DNA of 64,000 nucleotides from Caldilineaceae bacterium (GCA_020634755.1 JACKBC010000030.1:1-64000); one strand, 5' to 3'; positions 7,736 to 17,108 are shown, numbered from the stretch's first letter. Notes: generated by a model from the letters alone, not told the origin. Made by a program: numbers and translations.

Positions 7736-10092
7736 GGCAGGGCCGCTTCTTCTTCTGCAGGATACGCTTCAGCTGCATACGGATATTCCCACGAATAGGG
7801 GATGCGGATAAAGGGCAGATATTGATGCTTAAAGTCGGCGCTAGAATTGACGCTTAGGCCGCCGCCAAAATTGCCCACCCAAACTTGTCCCCAATTATCG
7901 ACAGTCAGCGCCTGCACATAGCCGTTGGGCAATATGGGACTGGGACCATAGGTGGTCCACAAATCATCGCTTTTGTCGCTCAACGTGCCGTTATAGTCCA
8001 ACAGGCTGATGCCTTCACCATCGGTGCCAAACCAGACACGGTCAAACTGATCGACCAATACCACATTGACAGAGCCAAAGACCAGCCCGTCACTTTCGGT
8101 AAAGGCAAGCCACTGGCCGTCTGCCGTGTAAACGTTGACGCCGCCAATGGCCAGCGCAAACCAAACATTACCGTGGGCGTCCACGGCAATATCACGAACG
8201 TGATTATCGGTGAGCCCGCTGTTCTGCGCTGTGTAGGTAGTCCATTTGTCATCCTGGCGCGCAAATGGCGAATCGCCATATTCCAGATGCGCGGCGCCGG
8301 CCATGCCGCCCACCCACACGTCATTATTATGGCCGGGCGCCACCGCGGTAATATAAACGCCAGGCAGCCCGCTGTTTTGGGTGGTAAACGTCGCCATCTG
8401 ATCATCACCGCGGTCCTCGACGGAGTCTCCCACGCTGAGCAAGGTGAGGCCGCCGTCTACATAGGAACCGTGGGCAATCCAGCCGCGGCCCTCTTCATCA
8501 ATGGCAATTTTATTGATTGCATCAAAACGCAGCCCCGAAAAATCGTCATAGATGAGGCTGGTATAGGTTTCATTAAGGATTTGCGTCACGTTGCTCTCAA
8601 AATCAATCACCTGCAAGCTGCCGTCGTAACCAGCCCATATGCGGTTCTGCTGGTCCGTAGCCAACGTTGACGCCGAGCAACTCCAGATCTCAAGCCATTC
8701 ATCATCATGCGGATTATGGGGTGTAAAGTTGTGCAGCAGCAGCCGACAGCTGCCGTCGGTGGCCAGCACAACACCCAGCCCGTTTAACGACGCCACCGCG
8801 CGCACATTGCGCCCAGCGCCATTGGTGCTGGATTCTTCAGTGCTAAACGTGAGCTGGCTAGAATCCACTGGCGAATCGGTATAGGTCACGTGCACAAAAT
8901 CGGTGTTGGTGGCCAGCCAAGCGCCGGCGCCATCAGTCTCAAGGGCCAGCGTGGGATCAACCCGATACTGGTCAATTTGCAGATAGAGATCGTCGGCTGG
9001 GTCGGCAGGCGTTTGGGCTAGATCCACCACGACGGCGCCGCCCACTTCATCGGCGTAATAGCCATAATAATCATACTCGATGGCAAAATACCCCACCCAC
9101 AAGTAGCCATTTTCATCCAGCGCCAGCGCGGTGACGCTGTTGGTGTCAAGACCGTACTCAGGAAAAGGAATCCATACATCATCACTGCCATCGGCAATTG
9201 TGCCCTGATGTTGCAACAGGCCCAAACCCTCAGAAGTGCCCAGCCAGAGCTGATTGCCGCTGACCATAAAGGTATTGATGGCGTTGGATGGCAGCCCCTG
9301 TTCGGTGGAAAAGAGCGACCAAACGCCATTGGCAAAAGCATTGAGCCCGCTCTGAGTGGCCACCCACATGACCCCGGCCGCATCGGCTTCAATCTTATAG
9401 ATTACATTGGTAGAGAGATAGCTATTTTCCGCAGTGTAGCTGTGCCAGGCATCGTCGGTTTTATCAAACGGCGTGCCGTTGGTATTCACGACGCTGATGC
9501 CGTTGCCAATGCGCGTTTCACCATCATCGGTAATGTAGCTCAGCCCGAACCAAATTTCGTTGTTGGGTCCAATGGCAATGCTGGACAAACGGTGGTCCAA
9601 CATACCGTCACGCTGGCCGTAGGTGACCCAGCGGAAACCATCTTTGTTAGCGGGTTCGCCGCCGTCGTCGATCAACGTCGCGCCGCCGTTGGTGGCCACC
9701 CAGTGCAGATGCGGATTGGCCGCGTCGGTGGCAAAGGCGGTGACGCGGTTGCCGGCCAGCCCGTCGTCCATAGAAAAGGTGGTCCATTCTCCATCGGCAG
9801 TGCGGATGCCAATGCCGGCTGTGGTGCCCACCCATAACGTGCCGTCCGCCGTGCGCTGAAGCGCCAGAATCGATTCTGACGGGGGGCCATTGGCGCCAAT
9901 GAAGTTGCTCCAGCCGTCTGTGTTACCGGGCGCTTGGGCCAATGCGACGCCAGATGGCGCAGCCAGGGCATTCTGCGTCATCATCAACATCATAATCAGC
10001 AGGAGTGGGACAAAGCGCAGGGGGGCGCCCAGCGCCGCCACGCAGGGTTGCCCGCGCCGGATAGCTTGGTGCAAAGCGTAAAGTGATTGCAT
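7732..10092 (-). CDS. Secreted two-component-regulator-propeller (Reg_prop) beta-propeller protein
   Basis: A 786-residue protein with a signal peptide (hydrophobic VPLLLIMMLMMTQNALA at about residues 28-45) and many repeated blades of the form DGTLWVGTTAGI, NQLWLGTSEGLGLL, NDVWVGGMAGA and GQVWVGNFGGG. These are the Reg_prop repeats that form the extracellular sensor of hybrid histidine kinases. No transmembrane helix, kinase or receiver domain follows, so this is a sensor-like propeller standing alone. The C-terminal part contains HQYLPFIRIPYSW, related to the aromatic-LP tails of other exported proteins here. It lies upstream of, and overlaps by four bases, the subtilase gene; co-export or regulation of the protease is possible but inferred. 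Confidence 0.85.
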   Translation of the reverse strand: MQSLYALHQAIRRGQPCVAALGAPLRFVPLLLIMMLMMTQNALAAPSGVALAQAPGNTDGWSNFIGANGPPSESILALQRTADGTLWVGTTAGIGIRTADGEWTTFSMDDGLAGNRVTAFATDAANPHLHWVATNGGATLIDDGGEPANKDGFRWVTYGQRDGMLDHRLSSIAIGPNNEIWFGLSYITDDGETRIGNGISVVNTNGTPFDKTDDAWHSYTAENSYLSTNVIYKIEADAAGVMWVATQSGLNAFANGVWSLFSTEQGLPSNAINTFMVSGNQLWLGTSEGLGLLQHQGTIADGSDDVWIPFPEYGLDTNSVTALALDENGYLWVGYFAIEYDYYGYYADEVGGAVVVDLAQTPADPADDLYLQIDQYRVDPTLALETDGAGAWLATNTDFVHVTYTDSPVDSSQLTFSTEESSTNGAGRNVRAVASLNGLGVVLATDGSCRLLLHNFTPHNPHDDEWLEIWSCSASTLATDQQNRIWAGYDGSLQVIDFESNVTQILNETYTSLIYDDFSGLRFDAINKIAIDEEGRGWIAHGSYVDGGLTLLSVGDSVEDRGDDQMATFTTQNSGLPGVYITAVAPGHNNDVWVGGMAGAAHLEYGDSPFARQDDKWTTYTAQNSGLTDNHVRDIAVDAHGNVWFALAIGGVNVYTADGQWLAFTESDGLVFGSVNVVLVDQFDRVWFGTDGEGISLLDYNGTLSDKSDDLWTTYGPSPILPNGYVQALTVDNWGQVWVGNFGGGLSVNSSADFKHQYLPFIRIPYSWEYPYAAEAYPAEEEAALP

Positions 10093-10389
10093 TGTGTGCC
10101 TCCAAGGTGTGCCGTAACGTGTGTTGTTACGACACGGGGATAATATGTTGACAGCCGATCTATATGTTCGTCGGCTCTATAATATATGCTACTGATTATT
10201 CTGCATGTGACGCTGATTATCGGTAGCTCGCACCGGCACAGGACTGGGCTGGATTCCTGCATCGAGCGCGATGCCTGAATCGCCACGCCGTTGCGGTGTA
10301 CTGATTATAAAATTATGACAGAATAGCTCTTGACAACTGGCTGACAGCTTCGTGAGCTTTTTGTGACAAACAATTTATGATAAATTCTA

Positions 10390-10472
10390 GTAACTATCTA
10401 GGTGTTGCCTGAGCTTGCCGAAGGCAACGCCGGGCTTCGACAAGCTCAGCCCTCGAGGATCTGGATAGTTAC
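10390..10472. repeat. Family C palindromic element, copy 1
   Basis: An 83 bp element with GTAACTATC...GATAGTTAC ends and inner CCTGAGCTTGCCGAAGG / CTTCGACAAGCTCAG arms. The copy at 12283-12365 is closely related. The TTCGACAAGCTCAG core resembles REP-type palindromes found in many bacteria. Confidence 0.7.
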
Positions 10473-10719
10473 AAAGTCTATTCATATAGACGCCGTCAAA
10501 CGGGAATATCTTACGTTTTCTCTTTTGGCGCGTGTAGATTATGCCGATAATCTCTCTTGATGCGACAAAACCGCTGGGACTATTTTAACCAATACGTCAG
10601 GTTCTCTTAAGATTACGCATGAACCGGATAAATGGTTACGAAATTGCGTAATTTTGTACTGGTCAAGATGATGGTAAACAGTGCGCTGATGTGTATTAAC
10701 AAAATAGTACTGGTATCCC

Positions 10720-10752
10720 AGAAGTTCGACTTCGCGGAGAAGTCGAACTTCT
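10720..10752. repeat. Family D hairpin, copy 1
   Basis: A near-perfect palindrome, AGAAGTTCGACTTC...GAAGTCGAACTTCT, of 33 bases. A second copy is at 17368-17400. Confidence 0.7.
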
Positions 10753-10947
10753 ATGCCGGTGTTAATTTATTAATTCACAAAAGCGTACTTCCTCTAGCAG
10801 ACGGCAGTTTCAACCGCTGGCGGGCTTTCTATCAGATATATCAGATACAATATTGAGACAATATATCCAGGGGACGTTGGTAGAGGGGAGCAGGGGAGAG
10901 CGCTCGCCCTACGTGGGCATCATTTGCACGCAGGGCGAGCAGGAGGT

Positions 10948-12240
10948 TTAGCGCAGATGGGGGAAGGCTTTGAGGCCGGCGTAAATGGCCACGTCGCCCA
11001 GGTCTTCTTCAATGCGCAGAAGCTGGTTATATTTGGCAATGCGATCGCTGCGCGCCGGGGCGCCCGTTTTAATCTGCCCCGTGTTGTACGCCACGGCCAG
11101 GTCGGCAATGGTGGCGTCTTCAGTCTCACCCGAGCGGTGGCTGGTAACCACTGACCAACCGGCGCGGTGGCTCATTTCAATGGCGGCCACGCTTTCCGTC
11201 AGCGTGCCGATTTGGTTGACTTTGCAGAGCAATGAATTGCACGCCTTTTCTTTGATGGCGCGCTCAATGCGCTCCACGTTGGTGACCAGCAGGTCGTCAC
11301 CCACCAACTGCACTTTTTGGCCCAGTTCGCGATAGAGCGCTTTCCAGCCGTCCCAATCGTCTTCGGCCATGCCATCTTCAATGCTAATAATGGGGAAGCG
11401 GTTGCACCAATCCGCCCACAGCGTCACCAGTTCATCACTGCTCAGTTCGCGCCCTTCAATGGGCAGCTTGTAGAGGCCGCTCACTTCATCATACAGTTCG
11501 CTGGTGGCCGGGTCTAGCGCAATGTAAATATCCTCGCCGGGCCGATAGCCGGCCTGCTCGATGGCCTGCATAATCACTTCCAGCGCCTTGACGTTGCCGC
11601 CCAAGCTGGGGGCAAAACCGCCTTCGTCACCAACGTTGGTGCTATGCCCTGCATCGTGGAGCACCTTCTTCAACGATTGATAGACTTCCACGCCCTGGCG
11701 CAACCCTTCGGAAAAGGTGTCTGCACCCACGGGCATGACCATAAATTCCTGAAAATCGGTGCTGCCAATGGCGTGCTTGCCGCCATTGAGAATGTTGAGC
11801 ATGGGCACGGGCAGCGTGCGTGCGCCTATGCCGCCCAGATAGCGATAGAGAGGGAGCCCCACGGCCTCGGCAGATGCCTTGGCAATGGCCAAGCTCACGC
11901 CCAAAATAGCGTTGGCGCCCAAATTGCCCTTATTGGGCGTGCCATCCAGCTCAATCAGATATTCATCGATCAGCGCTTGTTCCAGCGCATCCACGCCCAC
12001 CAGTTCATCGGCAATGGTCTCATTCACATTTTCCACAGCCTGCAAAACACCCTTGCCGCCAAACCGTTTTTTATTATTGCTATCGCGCAGTTCAACGGCT
12101 TCATGCACGCCCGTGCTGGCGCCACTGGGCACAATGGCGCGGCCCACGGCGCCGCTTTCTAACACCACTTCCACTTCAACAGTGGGGTTGCCGCGGCTAT
12201 CTAGAACTTCTCGACCGGTAATTTGGATAATCTCAGTCAT
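10948..12240 (-). CDS. eno: Enolase (phosphopyruvate hydratase)
   Basis: This cytosolic glycolytic enzyme converts 2-phosphoglycerate to phosphoenolpyruvate. The 430-residue length is typical. The N-terminal domain begins with ITGREVLDSRGNPTVEVEV. The loop SGASTGVHEAVELRD, the general acid/base regions SIEDGMAEDDW and LVGDDLLVTN (Mg2+ ligands), the catalytic Lys in LLCKVNQIGT, and the signature SHRSGETEDATIADLAVA are all present. The gene stands alone, divergent from the membrane protein at 12570. An AGGAGAA ribosome binding site precedes the ATG. Confidence 0.98.
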   Translation of the reverse strand: MTEIIQITGREVLDSRGNPTVEVEVVLESGAVGRAIVPSGASTGVHEAVELRDSNNKKRFGGKGVLQAVENVNETIADELVGVDALEQALIDEYLIELDGTPNKGNLGANAILGVSLAIAKASAEAVGLPLYRYLGGIGARTLPVPMLNILNGGKHAIGSTDFQEFMVMPVGADTFSEGLRQGVEVYQSLKKVLHDAGHSTNVGDEGGFAPSLGGNVKALEVIMQAIEQAGYRPGEDIYIALDPATSELYDEVSGLYKLPIEGRELSSDELVTLWADWCNRFPIISIEDGMAEDDWDGWKALYRELGQKVQLVGDDLLVTNVERIERAIKEKACNSLLCKVNQIGTLTESVAAIEMSHRAGWSVVTSHRSGETEDATIADLAVAYNTGQIKTGAPARSDRIAKYNQLLRIEEDLGDVAIYAGLKAFPHLR

Positions 12241-12282
12241 TTCTCCTCCAAGTTTATTTCAATGTTTATTTCACTTTATTTT

Positions 12283-12365
12283 GTAACTATACAGGTGTTC
12301 CCTGAGCTTGTCGAAGGGAGCACCGGCCTTCGACAAGCTCAGGCCTCGACTAGCTGTATAGTTAC
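12283..12365. repeat. Family C palindromic element, copy 2
   Basis: GTAACTATACAG...CTGTATAGTTAC ends enclose CTTGTCGAAGG / CCTTCGACAAG arms. It lies between the divergent eno and membrane-protein genes, close to where the eno promoter should be. Confidence 0.7.
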
Positions 12366-12381
12366 TTTATTTTTACACTAT

Positions 12382-12424
12382 AGCTTTTTGTACCGAAGCT
12401 TTTTGTACCGACACGATTTTGTAC
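12382..12424. promoter_or_regulatory. Direct repeats in the eno / membrane-protein intergenic region
   Basis: AGCTTTTTGTACCGA occurs twice head to tail (12382-12396 and 12397-12411), followed by a partial third unit CGATTTTGTAC. Fifteen-base phasing of this type suggests a regulator binding site, but no regulator is known and it could be simple duplication. Confidence 0.35.
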
Positions 12425-12569
12425 AATTGCACAGGTATCATTAACTCTCAAAAGGGGGGAATCCGCAACTTTTCAGCACACTCTTCGTACTGTTTTGTGT
12501 AAGGATAGTGGATTCTAAACTCAAGCCTGCATGTTCAATTTGGGTGCGAGAGAGAAATAGAGGGTGATT

Positions 12570-13070
12570 ATGAACGAGAATATTGTGACCGATAGCCTGG
12601 AAACACAAGGAAGCCCGGTGATAATGACGAGCCAAGCGGAAAATGCGCAGCCGGTCTTGACAACGCAGCCGGTAACGGCGCAGATGGCCGCCGACACGCC
12701 GGCCCCCAAACTGCGCGATGATGGCGTGACGCTGATTGCTGGCTACCACTTTTTCTGGGGCATATTGCTTTTGCTGGGCACCTGCTTGTTGGCCATTCCA
12801 ACGCTTATCACCGGGATTGTGGGGTTTGTAGAAGACCCAGACGCGCTGGTCGCCACCGGCATTTTGTTTGCCATTGGCTCCATTGTAATGGTGCTTTGCC
12901 TCCTATACTTGGTGGTGGGCTACGGTCTATGGACATTGCGCCGCTGGGGACGCACGGCAGCTATTGCGTTAGGCGTTATCAGCCTGGTCAACGTGCCGAT
13001 TGGCACCATTGTGGGGGGCGTAACCATTTGGTATTTGCTCAAAGAAAATGTGGCCCAGCAGTTTGAATAG
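12570..13070 (+). CDS. Small multi-pass membrane protein of unknown function
   Basis: I do not recognise this 166-residue protein. About 50 polar N-terminal residues rich in Gln, Thr and Pro are followed by three or four predicted membrane segments: GYHFFWGILLLLG continuing through IPTLITGIVGFV, then GILFAIGSIVMVLCLLYLVVG, and finally ALGVISLVNVPIGTIVGG, ending in the short tail LLKENVAQQFE. The ATG at 12570 is preferred over the GTG at 12564 because of the AGAGGG just upstream. It is transcribed alone: a terminator follows within 60 bases. The pattern resembles small four-helix membrane proteins of DUF type, without a firm assignment. Confidence 0.7.
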   Translation: MNENIVTDSLETQGSPVIMTSQAENAQPVLTTQPVTAQMAADTPAPKLRDDGVTLIAGYHFFWGILLLLGTCLLAIPTLITGIVGFVEDPDALVATGILFAIGSIVMVLCLLYLVVGYGLWTLRRWGRTAAIALGVISLVNVPIGTIVGGVTIWYLLKENVAQQFE

Positions 13071-13127
13071 TGAAGCTACTGCAATGTACTATAAATCTAA
13101 TGTAATATAAATCTATTGATTGCTCGT

Positions 13128-13158
13128 AAAGACCTCAGCGCTGGCTGAGGTCTTTGTA
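13128..13158 (+). terminator. Rho-independent terminator after the small membrane protein
   Basis: AAAGACCTCAGC pairs with GCTGAGGTCTTT around a short loop and is followed by a T-rich run. The hairpin is near perfect. Confidence 0.8.
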
Positions 13159-13190
13159 TTTAGAGCCAGCCTTATAATACGCTTCAAGAT

Positions 13191-13218
13191 TTGCACATAA
13201 AAATTCATGTGCTATAAT
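13191..13218 (+). promoter_or_regulatory. Candidate promoter for the first carbohydrate importer operon
   Basis: TTGCAC and TATAAT are spaced by 16 bases. The site is 430 bases upstream of the first permease start, with a family A element in between, so the leader would be long. Other promoters could exist closer to the gene. Confidence 0.45.
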
Positions 13219-13333
13219 ACCTTATGGTATCGTTAACATTTGTTCATGCGAATGTTCATATAATGTTCACATAACGTGTTCTCCCCGTACATACCTAGCT
13301 CTACATGAAAACTACCAGTAAATTACATTAAGT

Positions 13334-13422
13334 ACTCACGTTACGCGGCGACAGCTAGTCTGCTAGAGGGAAACAGGAAAATCGGCTTGCCGACGTTCCG
13401 CCAGGCTTGCGTAACATAAGTT
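13334..13422 (-). repeat. Family A MITE-like element, copy 2 (reversed)
   Basis: ACTCACGTTACGC...GCGTAACATAAGT ends, with the same inner sequence as the other copies but in the opposite orientation. It sits in the leader of the 13.6-17.1 kb importer operon. Confidence 0.75.
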
Positions 13423-13649
13423 AAATACAGTGAGATTGTCCTAAAGATAGCACACTTTGGGACATGATGCTCCCGCTCATTTTGGGCATGTGGCATTGAG
13501 GGTCAGCTACCCATCGAGCAGTTGTTCAATGACCACACAGAAATATGTTTAGCCCGGGTGCGACACAACGAAACAACAAGTTATTCCTGACCCGGTAACT
13601 CCCGCTCTTGGCTTACGCAGTTCAAAATATCAAAATAAAGGATAGCGCA

Positions 13650-14615
13650 ATGGCTGTTGCACAAGCGAATCTACCTGTTCAACGCCAGTCTCCTGGCTTG
13701 GTGGGGAAGATAGTCGGCGCCAAATCTCTCTTAGAACGCCGCGAGGCGCTGTGGGGCTACGTGTTCCTGCTGCCCTGGCTGATTGGCCTGATTATTTTTT
13801 GGATTGGTCCGATTCTGGCATCGGCCTACTTTAGCCTCATGGAGTATGATGTACTCTCTCCGCCCAAGTTTATCGGCATAGAAAATTATGTGCGCGCCTT
13901 TACGGCCGATAAACAGTTTTGGCCATCATTGTGGCGAACGCTCTATTATTCGATTGCCGTCGTGCCACTGGGGCTTCTTGGCTCATTAGGTTTGGCCATG
14001 TTGCTCAACCGCAAATATAAAGGCACTAATATATTCCGCACCTTTTTCTTCTTACCGCATCTCACCCCCGCCGTGGCGCTGGCCGTTTTGTGGATATGGC
14101 TGTTTCACCCCTCGGTTGGTCCCATCAACACGTTTTTAGAATGGGCCTTTCATATTGATGGGCCGGGCTGGTTAAAGGATAAAAATTGGGCCATGCCGGC
14201 GCTCATCATCATCAGTCTGTGGGCTGGAGTCGGGGGCAACAGCATGCTGATTTTCCTGGCTGGGCTACAGGGCGTGCCGCAAGAACTGCTAGAAGCAGCA
14301 GAGATTGATGGCGCCGGGCCTTGGACCAAATTCCGACATGTCACCTTCCCCATGATTTCGCCCACCTTCCTCTTCAACCTTATTTTGGGCATTATCGGCG
14401 CCTTGAAGGTATTTACGCTGGCCTTTGTCGCCACCAACGGCGGCCCTTCATGGGCCACTTGGTTCTATGCACTGCACATTTACCAACAGGCCTTCGCCTA
14501 TTTCCGCATGGGATATGGCGCGGCGCTAGCCTGGATTTTTGTGGTTGTGCTGCTCATTTTCACCTACATGCAACTTCAGATTTCCCGCCGCTGGGTCTAT
14601 TATGCAGGAGATTAA
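13650..14615 (+). CDS. Carbohydrate ABC transporter permease, MalF/UgpA type (importer 1)
   Basis: This is an inner-membrane channel subunit of a CUT1-family sugar importer. It has six membrane segments starting with YVFLLPWLIGLIIFWIGPIL, and the EAA loop that contacts the ATPase reads EAAEIDGAGPWTKFRHVTFP near residue 215. The ATG at 13650 is chosen because AAAGGA precedes it at good spacing; an upstream TTG (13608) has none. The second permease starts three bases after the stop codon, and the binding protein follows. No ATPase gene is nearby, so a shared MsmX/UgpC-like subunit must serve this system. The substrate is unknown. Confidence 0.92.
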   Translation: MAVAQANLPVQRQSPGLVGKIVGAKSLLERREALWGYVFLLPWLIGLIIFWIGPILASAYFSLMEYDVLSPPKFIGIENYVRAFTADKQFWPSLWRTLYYSIAVVPLGLLGSLGLAMLLNRKYKGTNIFRTFFFLPHLTPAVALAVLWIWLFHPSVGPINTFLEWAFHIDGPGWLKDKNWAMPALIIISLWAGVGGNSMLIFLAGLQGVPQELLEAAEIDGAGPWTKFRHVTFPMISPTFLFNLILGIIGALKVFTLAFVATNGGPSWATWFYALHIYQQAFAYFRMGYGAALAWIFVVVLLIFTYMQLQISRRWVYYAGD

Positions 14616-14618
14616 GTA

Positions 14619-15524
14619 ATGGCGACACAAAGCAATGTTTTGACCAATATTGGCCAAGTGGAGACGCGGGCCGCCAAACGACGTTTTCGCTTAAAGCTCG
14701 GCGATATTTTCCTTTACGGCTTAATGGTGCTGCTGGCATTTATTTTTATCTTCCCTTTTTTCTGGACGGTTTCCAGCTCGTTAAAGACCGTGCAAGAATT
14801 GCGCCAGTTTCCGCCCACATGGCTACCCGCATCGCCCCAGTGGGTGAATTATAACAAAGTCTTAACTGCCGTACCCTTTCTATTATGGACATACAATAGT
14901 CTTTTTGTGGTTACCTTAAACACGCTGGGGGTGGTTTTGTCGGCGTCTATTGTGTCCTATTCGTTTGCGCGTTTCCGCTATCGCGGCCGCGATTTTATCT
15001 TTATGCTCACGCTGGCCACGCTCATGCTGCCGGCACAGGTCACGTTGATTCCCCAGTTTGTGCTTTTCCATAAGATGGGTTGGATCAATACCCTGCTGCC
15101 CCTGTGGGTGCCAGCCTGGTTTGGCGGCGGCGCTTTTGCCATCTTCTTGATTCGCCAATTTATTATGGCGCTGCCGCGCGAGCTTGACGAGGCGGCGATT
15201 ATTGATGGCGCCGGCTATTTCCGCATCTTCTGGCAGATTTTAGCGCCGCTCTGTAAGCCCGTATTAGCCACCATCTTTGTAATCTCGTTTATTGCCAATT
15301 GGAACGACTTTGTCAATCCGCTGATTTATCTCCAGATCCCGGAAAAGTTTACGCTGGCCGTTGGCCTGAACTATTTTAAACAATTTCCCGAAATGGGCGG
15401 CGAACCGACTGACCACCTGCTCATGGCGGCGTCGGTCATGATTATTGCGCCGGTGATTCTGCTCTTCTTCGCCACGCAGCGCTACTTTGTTCAAGGGATT
15501 GTCATGTCTGGATTGAAGGGATAG
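14619..15524 (+). CDS. Carbohydrate ABC transporter permease, MalG/UgpE type (importer 1)
   Basis: The partner permease of 301 residues has six helices (first: LMVLLAFIFIFPFFWTVSSS). Its EAA loop, ELDEAAIIDGAGYFRIFWQI, is near residue 190, and the C-terminal QGIVMSGLKG is typical of MalG-type subunits. It is tightly coupled to the preceding permease. It forms the transmembrane heterodimer with that subunit. Confidence 0.92.
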   Translation: MATQSNVLTNIGQVETRAAKRRFRLKLGDIFLYGLMVLLAFIFIFPFFWTVSSSLKTVQELRQFPPTWLPASPQWVNYNKVLTAVPFLLWTYNSLFVVTLNTLGVVLSASIVSYSFARFRYRGRDFIFMLTLATLMLPAQVTLIPQFVLFHKMGWINTLLPLWVPAWFGGGAFAIFLIRQFIMALPRELDEAAIIDGAGYFRIFWQILAPLCKPVLATIFVISFIANWNDFVNPLIYLQIPEKFTLAVGLNYFKQFPEMGGEPTDHLLMAASVMIIAPVILLFFATQRYFVQGIVMSGLKG

Positions 15525-15734
15525 TAAACTCTCGGCCTAGGCAGCGGTAGTGGTTGACCAAACACTTATGCAAAGCTGGCGTAAGTGCTACGCAAAACCG
15601 CCGCCATCCAGGGCTAAAAATAAAGATGTATTCTTGAACCAAATTTTCCCAAGCATATACGTAGGATACCGGTAACCGCACGGAAAGTCTGGTTTTTACA
15701 GCAGATATCAACCATTTTAATTAGGAGGAATTGA

Positions 15735-17090
15735 ATGAAGAGTCAACAATTGAGTCGACGTGGTTTGCTCAAAATGCTGGGCGCCGGCACCGCTACTTTA
15801 GCGTTGGCCGCCTGTGCACCAGCGGCCGGCCCGGCCGCCGCTCCAGAGAGCGGCAGCAGCGGCGACGCCACATCCGAAAAAATTCAGATGAGCGTGGCAA
15901 CCTTTGCCGCCGTGCTGCATGATTGGCAGCGTGAATTCGCCAAACGTTGGGGCGAAGAACATGCCGACCAAGTTGATCTGCAGATTGAAGAGGTTGTATA
16001 CAATGAAATGGCCAAGCTGCAACTGGCCCGCTCCGCCTCTGGCACGCTGTGGGATCTAACCTTTAGCGGCATCAAATGGTTCCCATACTCTGCCTCCAAG
16101 GGCATGTTCTTGCAGCTGGATGACTTCCTGGCCAACCGTGAAGACGCCAATCTAGATGACTTCTTTGAAACGGCACTGGCCGGTGGCTATTTGGATGGCA
16201 ATCTCTATGGCCTGCCCTATGAGATTCATCCCGGCAACCCGGCTTTGGTGGTCTTTAACTTGGATATGCTGGAAGAAAAGGGCTTTGAGATGCCCACCGA
16301 CGATTGGGATGTGGCCCAATATGCCGAGATTGCCAGCCAAACCTCTGACCCCGAGAACAACGTCTTTGGCACCAACTATCTGCCCGGCAGCTACTATGAC
16401 TTCGAGTCGCTGGCGCGCGCATATGGCACCGACATGATGAGCGAAGACCGCTCTCAGTTCGTGTTCAACGTAGACGAAAAATGCATCGAAGCCGCCCGTT
16501 GGACCGCCGATCTGCGCACGAGCCAGCAAGCGGCGCCCAAGCGCGATGAGGTTGAAGGCATCGACTTTACGGCTGGCAACATGCTGGTCAGCCAGGTAAC
16601 GGGCTCATACAGCGTCAACAACTTTGCCACGCAAATTGGTGACGCCTTCCGCCATGACTGGGTACTCTTCCCGCGTGGTCCCGAAGGCAACCGCGGCTAT
16701 ACGGCCTTTACCTCCAACTACTCAGTGGCATCCACAACCGCCGATCCCGACTTGGCCGTAGACCTGCTGGTCTATCTGACTTCCACCGAAGCCGGCACCT
16801 GGTCGGCATTGGAGCAGGGCACAGGCCAGCCCAACGCCCGCCGTTCTGTGTGGGAAAATGAAGACCTGTTGGCCAAGTCGCACCCGATCTTCCGTCGCGT
16901 GGTTGCCATGTTCAACGATTCTTCCATCCCCGGTCCGTTCCCAATGCCCAGCAACCTGCGCTTCCAGGAGTTGCAGGACAACTGGGCCAACACCATGCCA
17001 GATCTCTTCTATGGCGACGTGCCTTTTGAGGAAGGCATGCAGGCCGTGCAGGACGCCTGTCAGGAAATTCTCGATCTACCACGTGCGTAG
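15735..17090 (+). CDS. Extracellular sugar-binding lipoprotein of importer 1
   Basis: This is a family-1 solute-binding protein of 451 residues. The N-terminus combines a twin-arginine-like motif (LSRRGLLKMLG) with a lipobox (LALAAC), giving a lipid-anchored binding protein exported by Tat. The mature part starts after a Pro/Ala/Gly/Ser linker. The protein has the usual MalE-like two-lobe layout. A strong AGGAGGA precedes the ATG. The gene order permease-permease-binding protein differs from importer 2. A terminator follows at 17109. The ligand cannot be told from sequence. Confidence 0.9.
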   Translation: MKSQQLSRRGLLKMLGAGTATLALAACAPAAGPAAAPESGSSGDATSEKIQMSVATFAAVLHDWQREFAKRWGEEHADQVDLQIEEVVYNEMAKLQLARSASGTLWDLTFSGIKWFPYSASKGMFLQLDDFLANREDANLDDFFETALAGGYLDGNLYGLPYEIHPGNPALVVFNLDMLEEKGFEMPTDDWDVAQYAEIASQTSDPENNVFGTNYLPGSYYDFESLARAYGTDMMSEDRSQFVFNVDEKCIEAARWTADLRTSQQAAPKRDEVEGIDFTAGNMLVSQVTGSYSVNNFATQIGDAFRHDWVLFPRGPEGNRGYTAFTSNYSVASTTADPDLAVDLLVYLTSTEAGTWSALEQGTGQPNARRSVWENEDLLAKSHPIFRRVVAMFNDSSIPGPFPMPSNLRFQELQDNWANTMPDLFYGDVPFEEGMQAVQDACQEILDLPRA

Positions 17091-17108
17091 TCGAACCAAG
17101 CCATTTGT

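Larger units (their letters stand above)
10093..10947. other. 855-base spacer with repeats, no gene seen
   Basis: No convincing coding frame is present. The spacer holds a family C palindrome (10390-10472), a family D hairpin (10720-10752) and, next to the enolase stop, an imperfect inverted repeat GCTCGCCCT/AGGGCGAGC (10902-10940) that could act as a processing or termination hairpin for the minus-strand eno transcript, although it lacks a T-run. A 74-codon frame at 10632-10856 runs through the hairpin and looks spurious. Confidence 0.6.

Noticed and set aside
10632..10856. 74-codon frame in the spacer before eno
   Set aside because: It reads through the family D hairpin and lacks a ribosome binding site.
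10902..10940. Inverted repeat beside eno as a rho-independent terminator
   Set aside because: The arms pair well but no T-run follows on the eno strand, so it is described only within the spacer entry.
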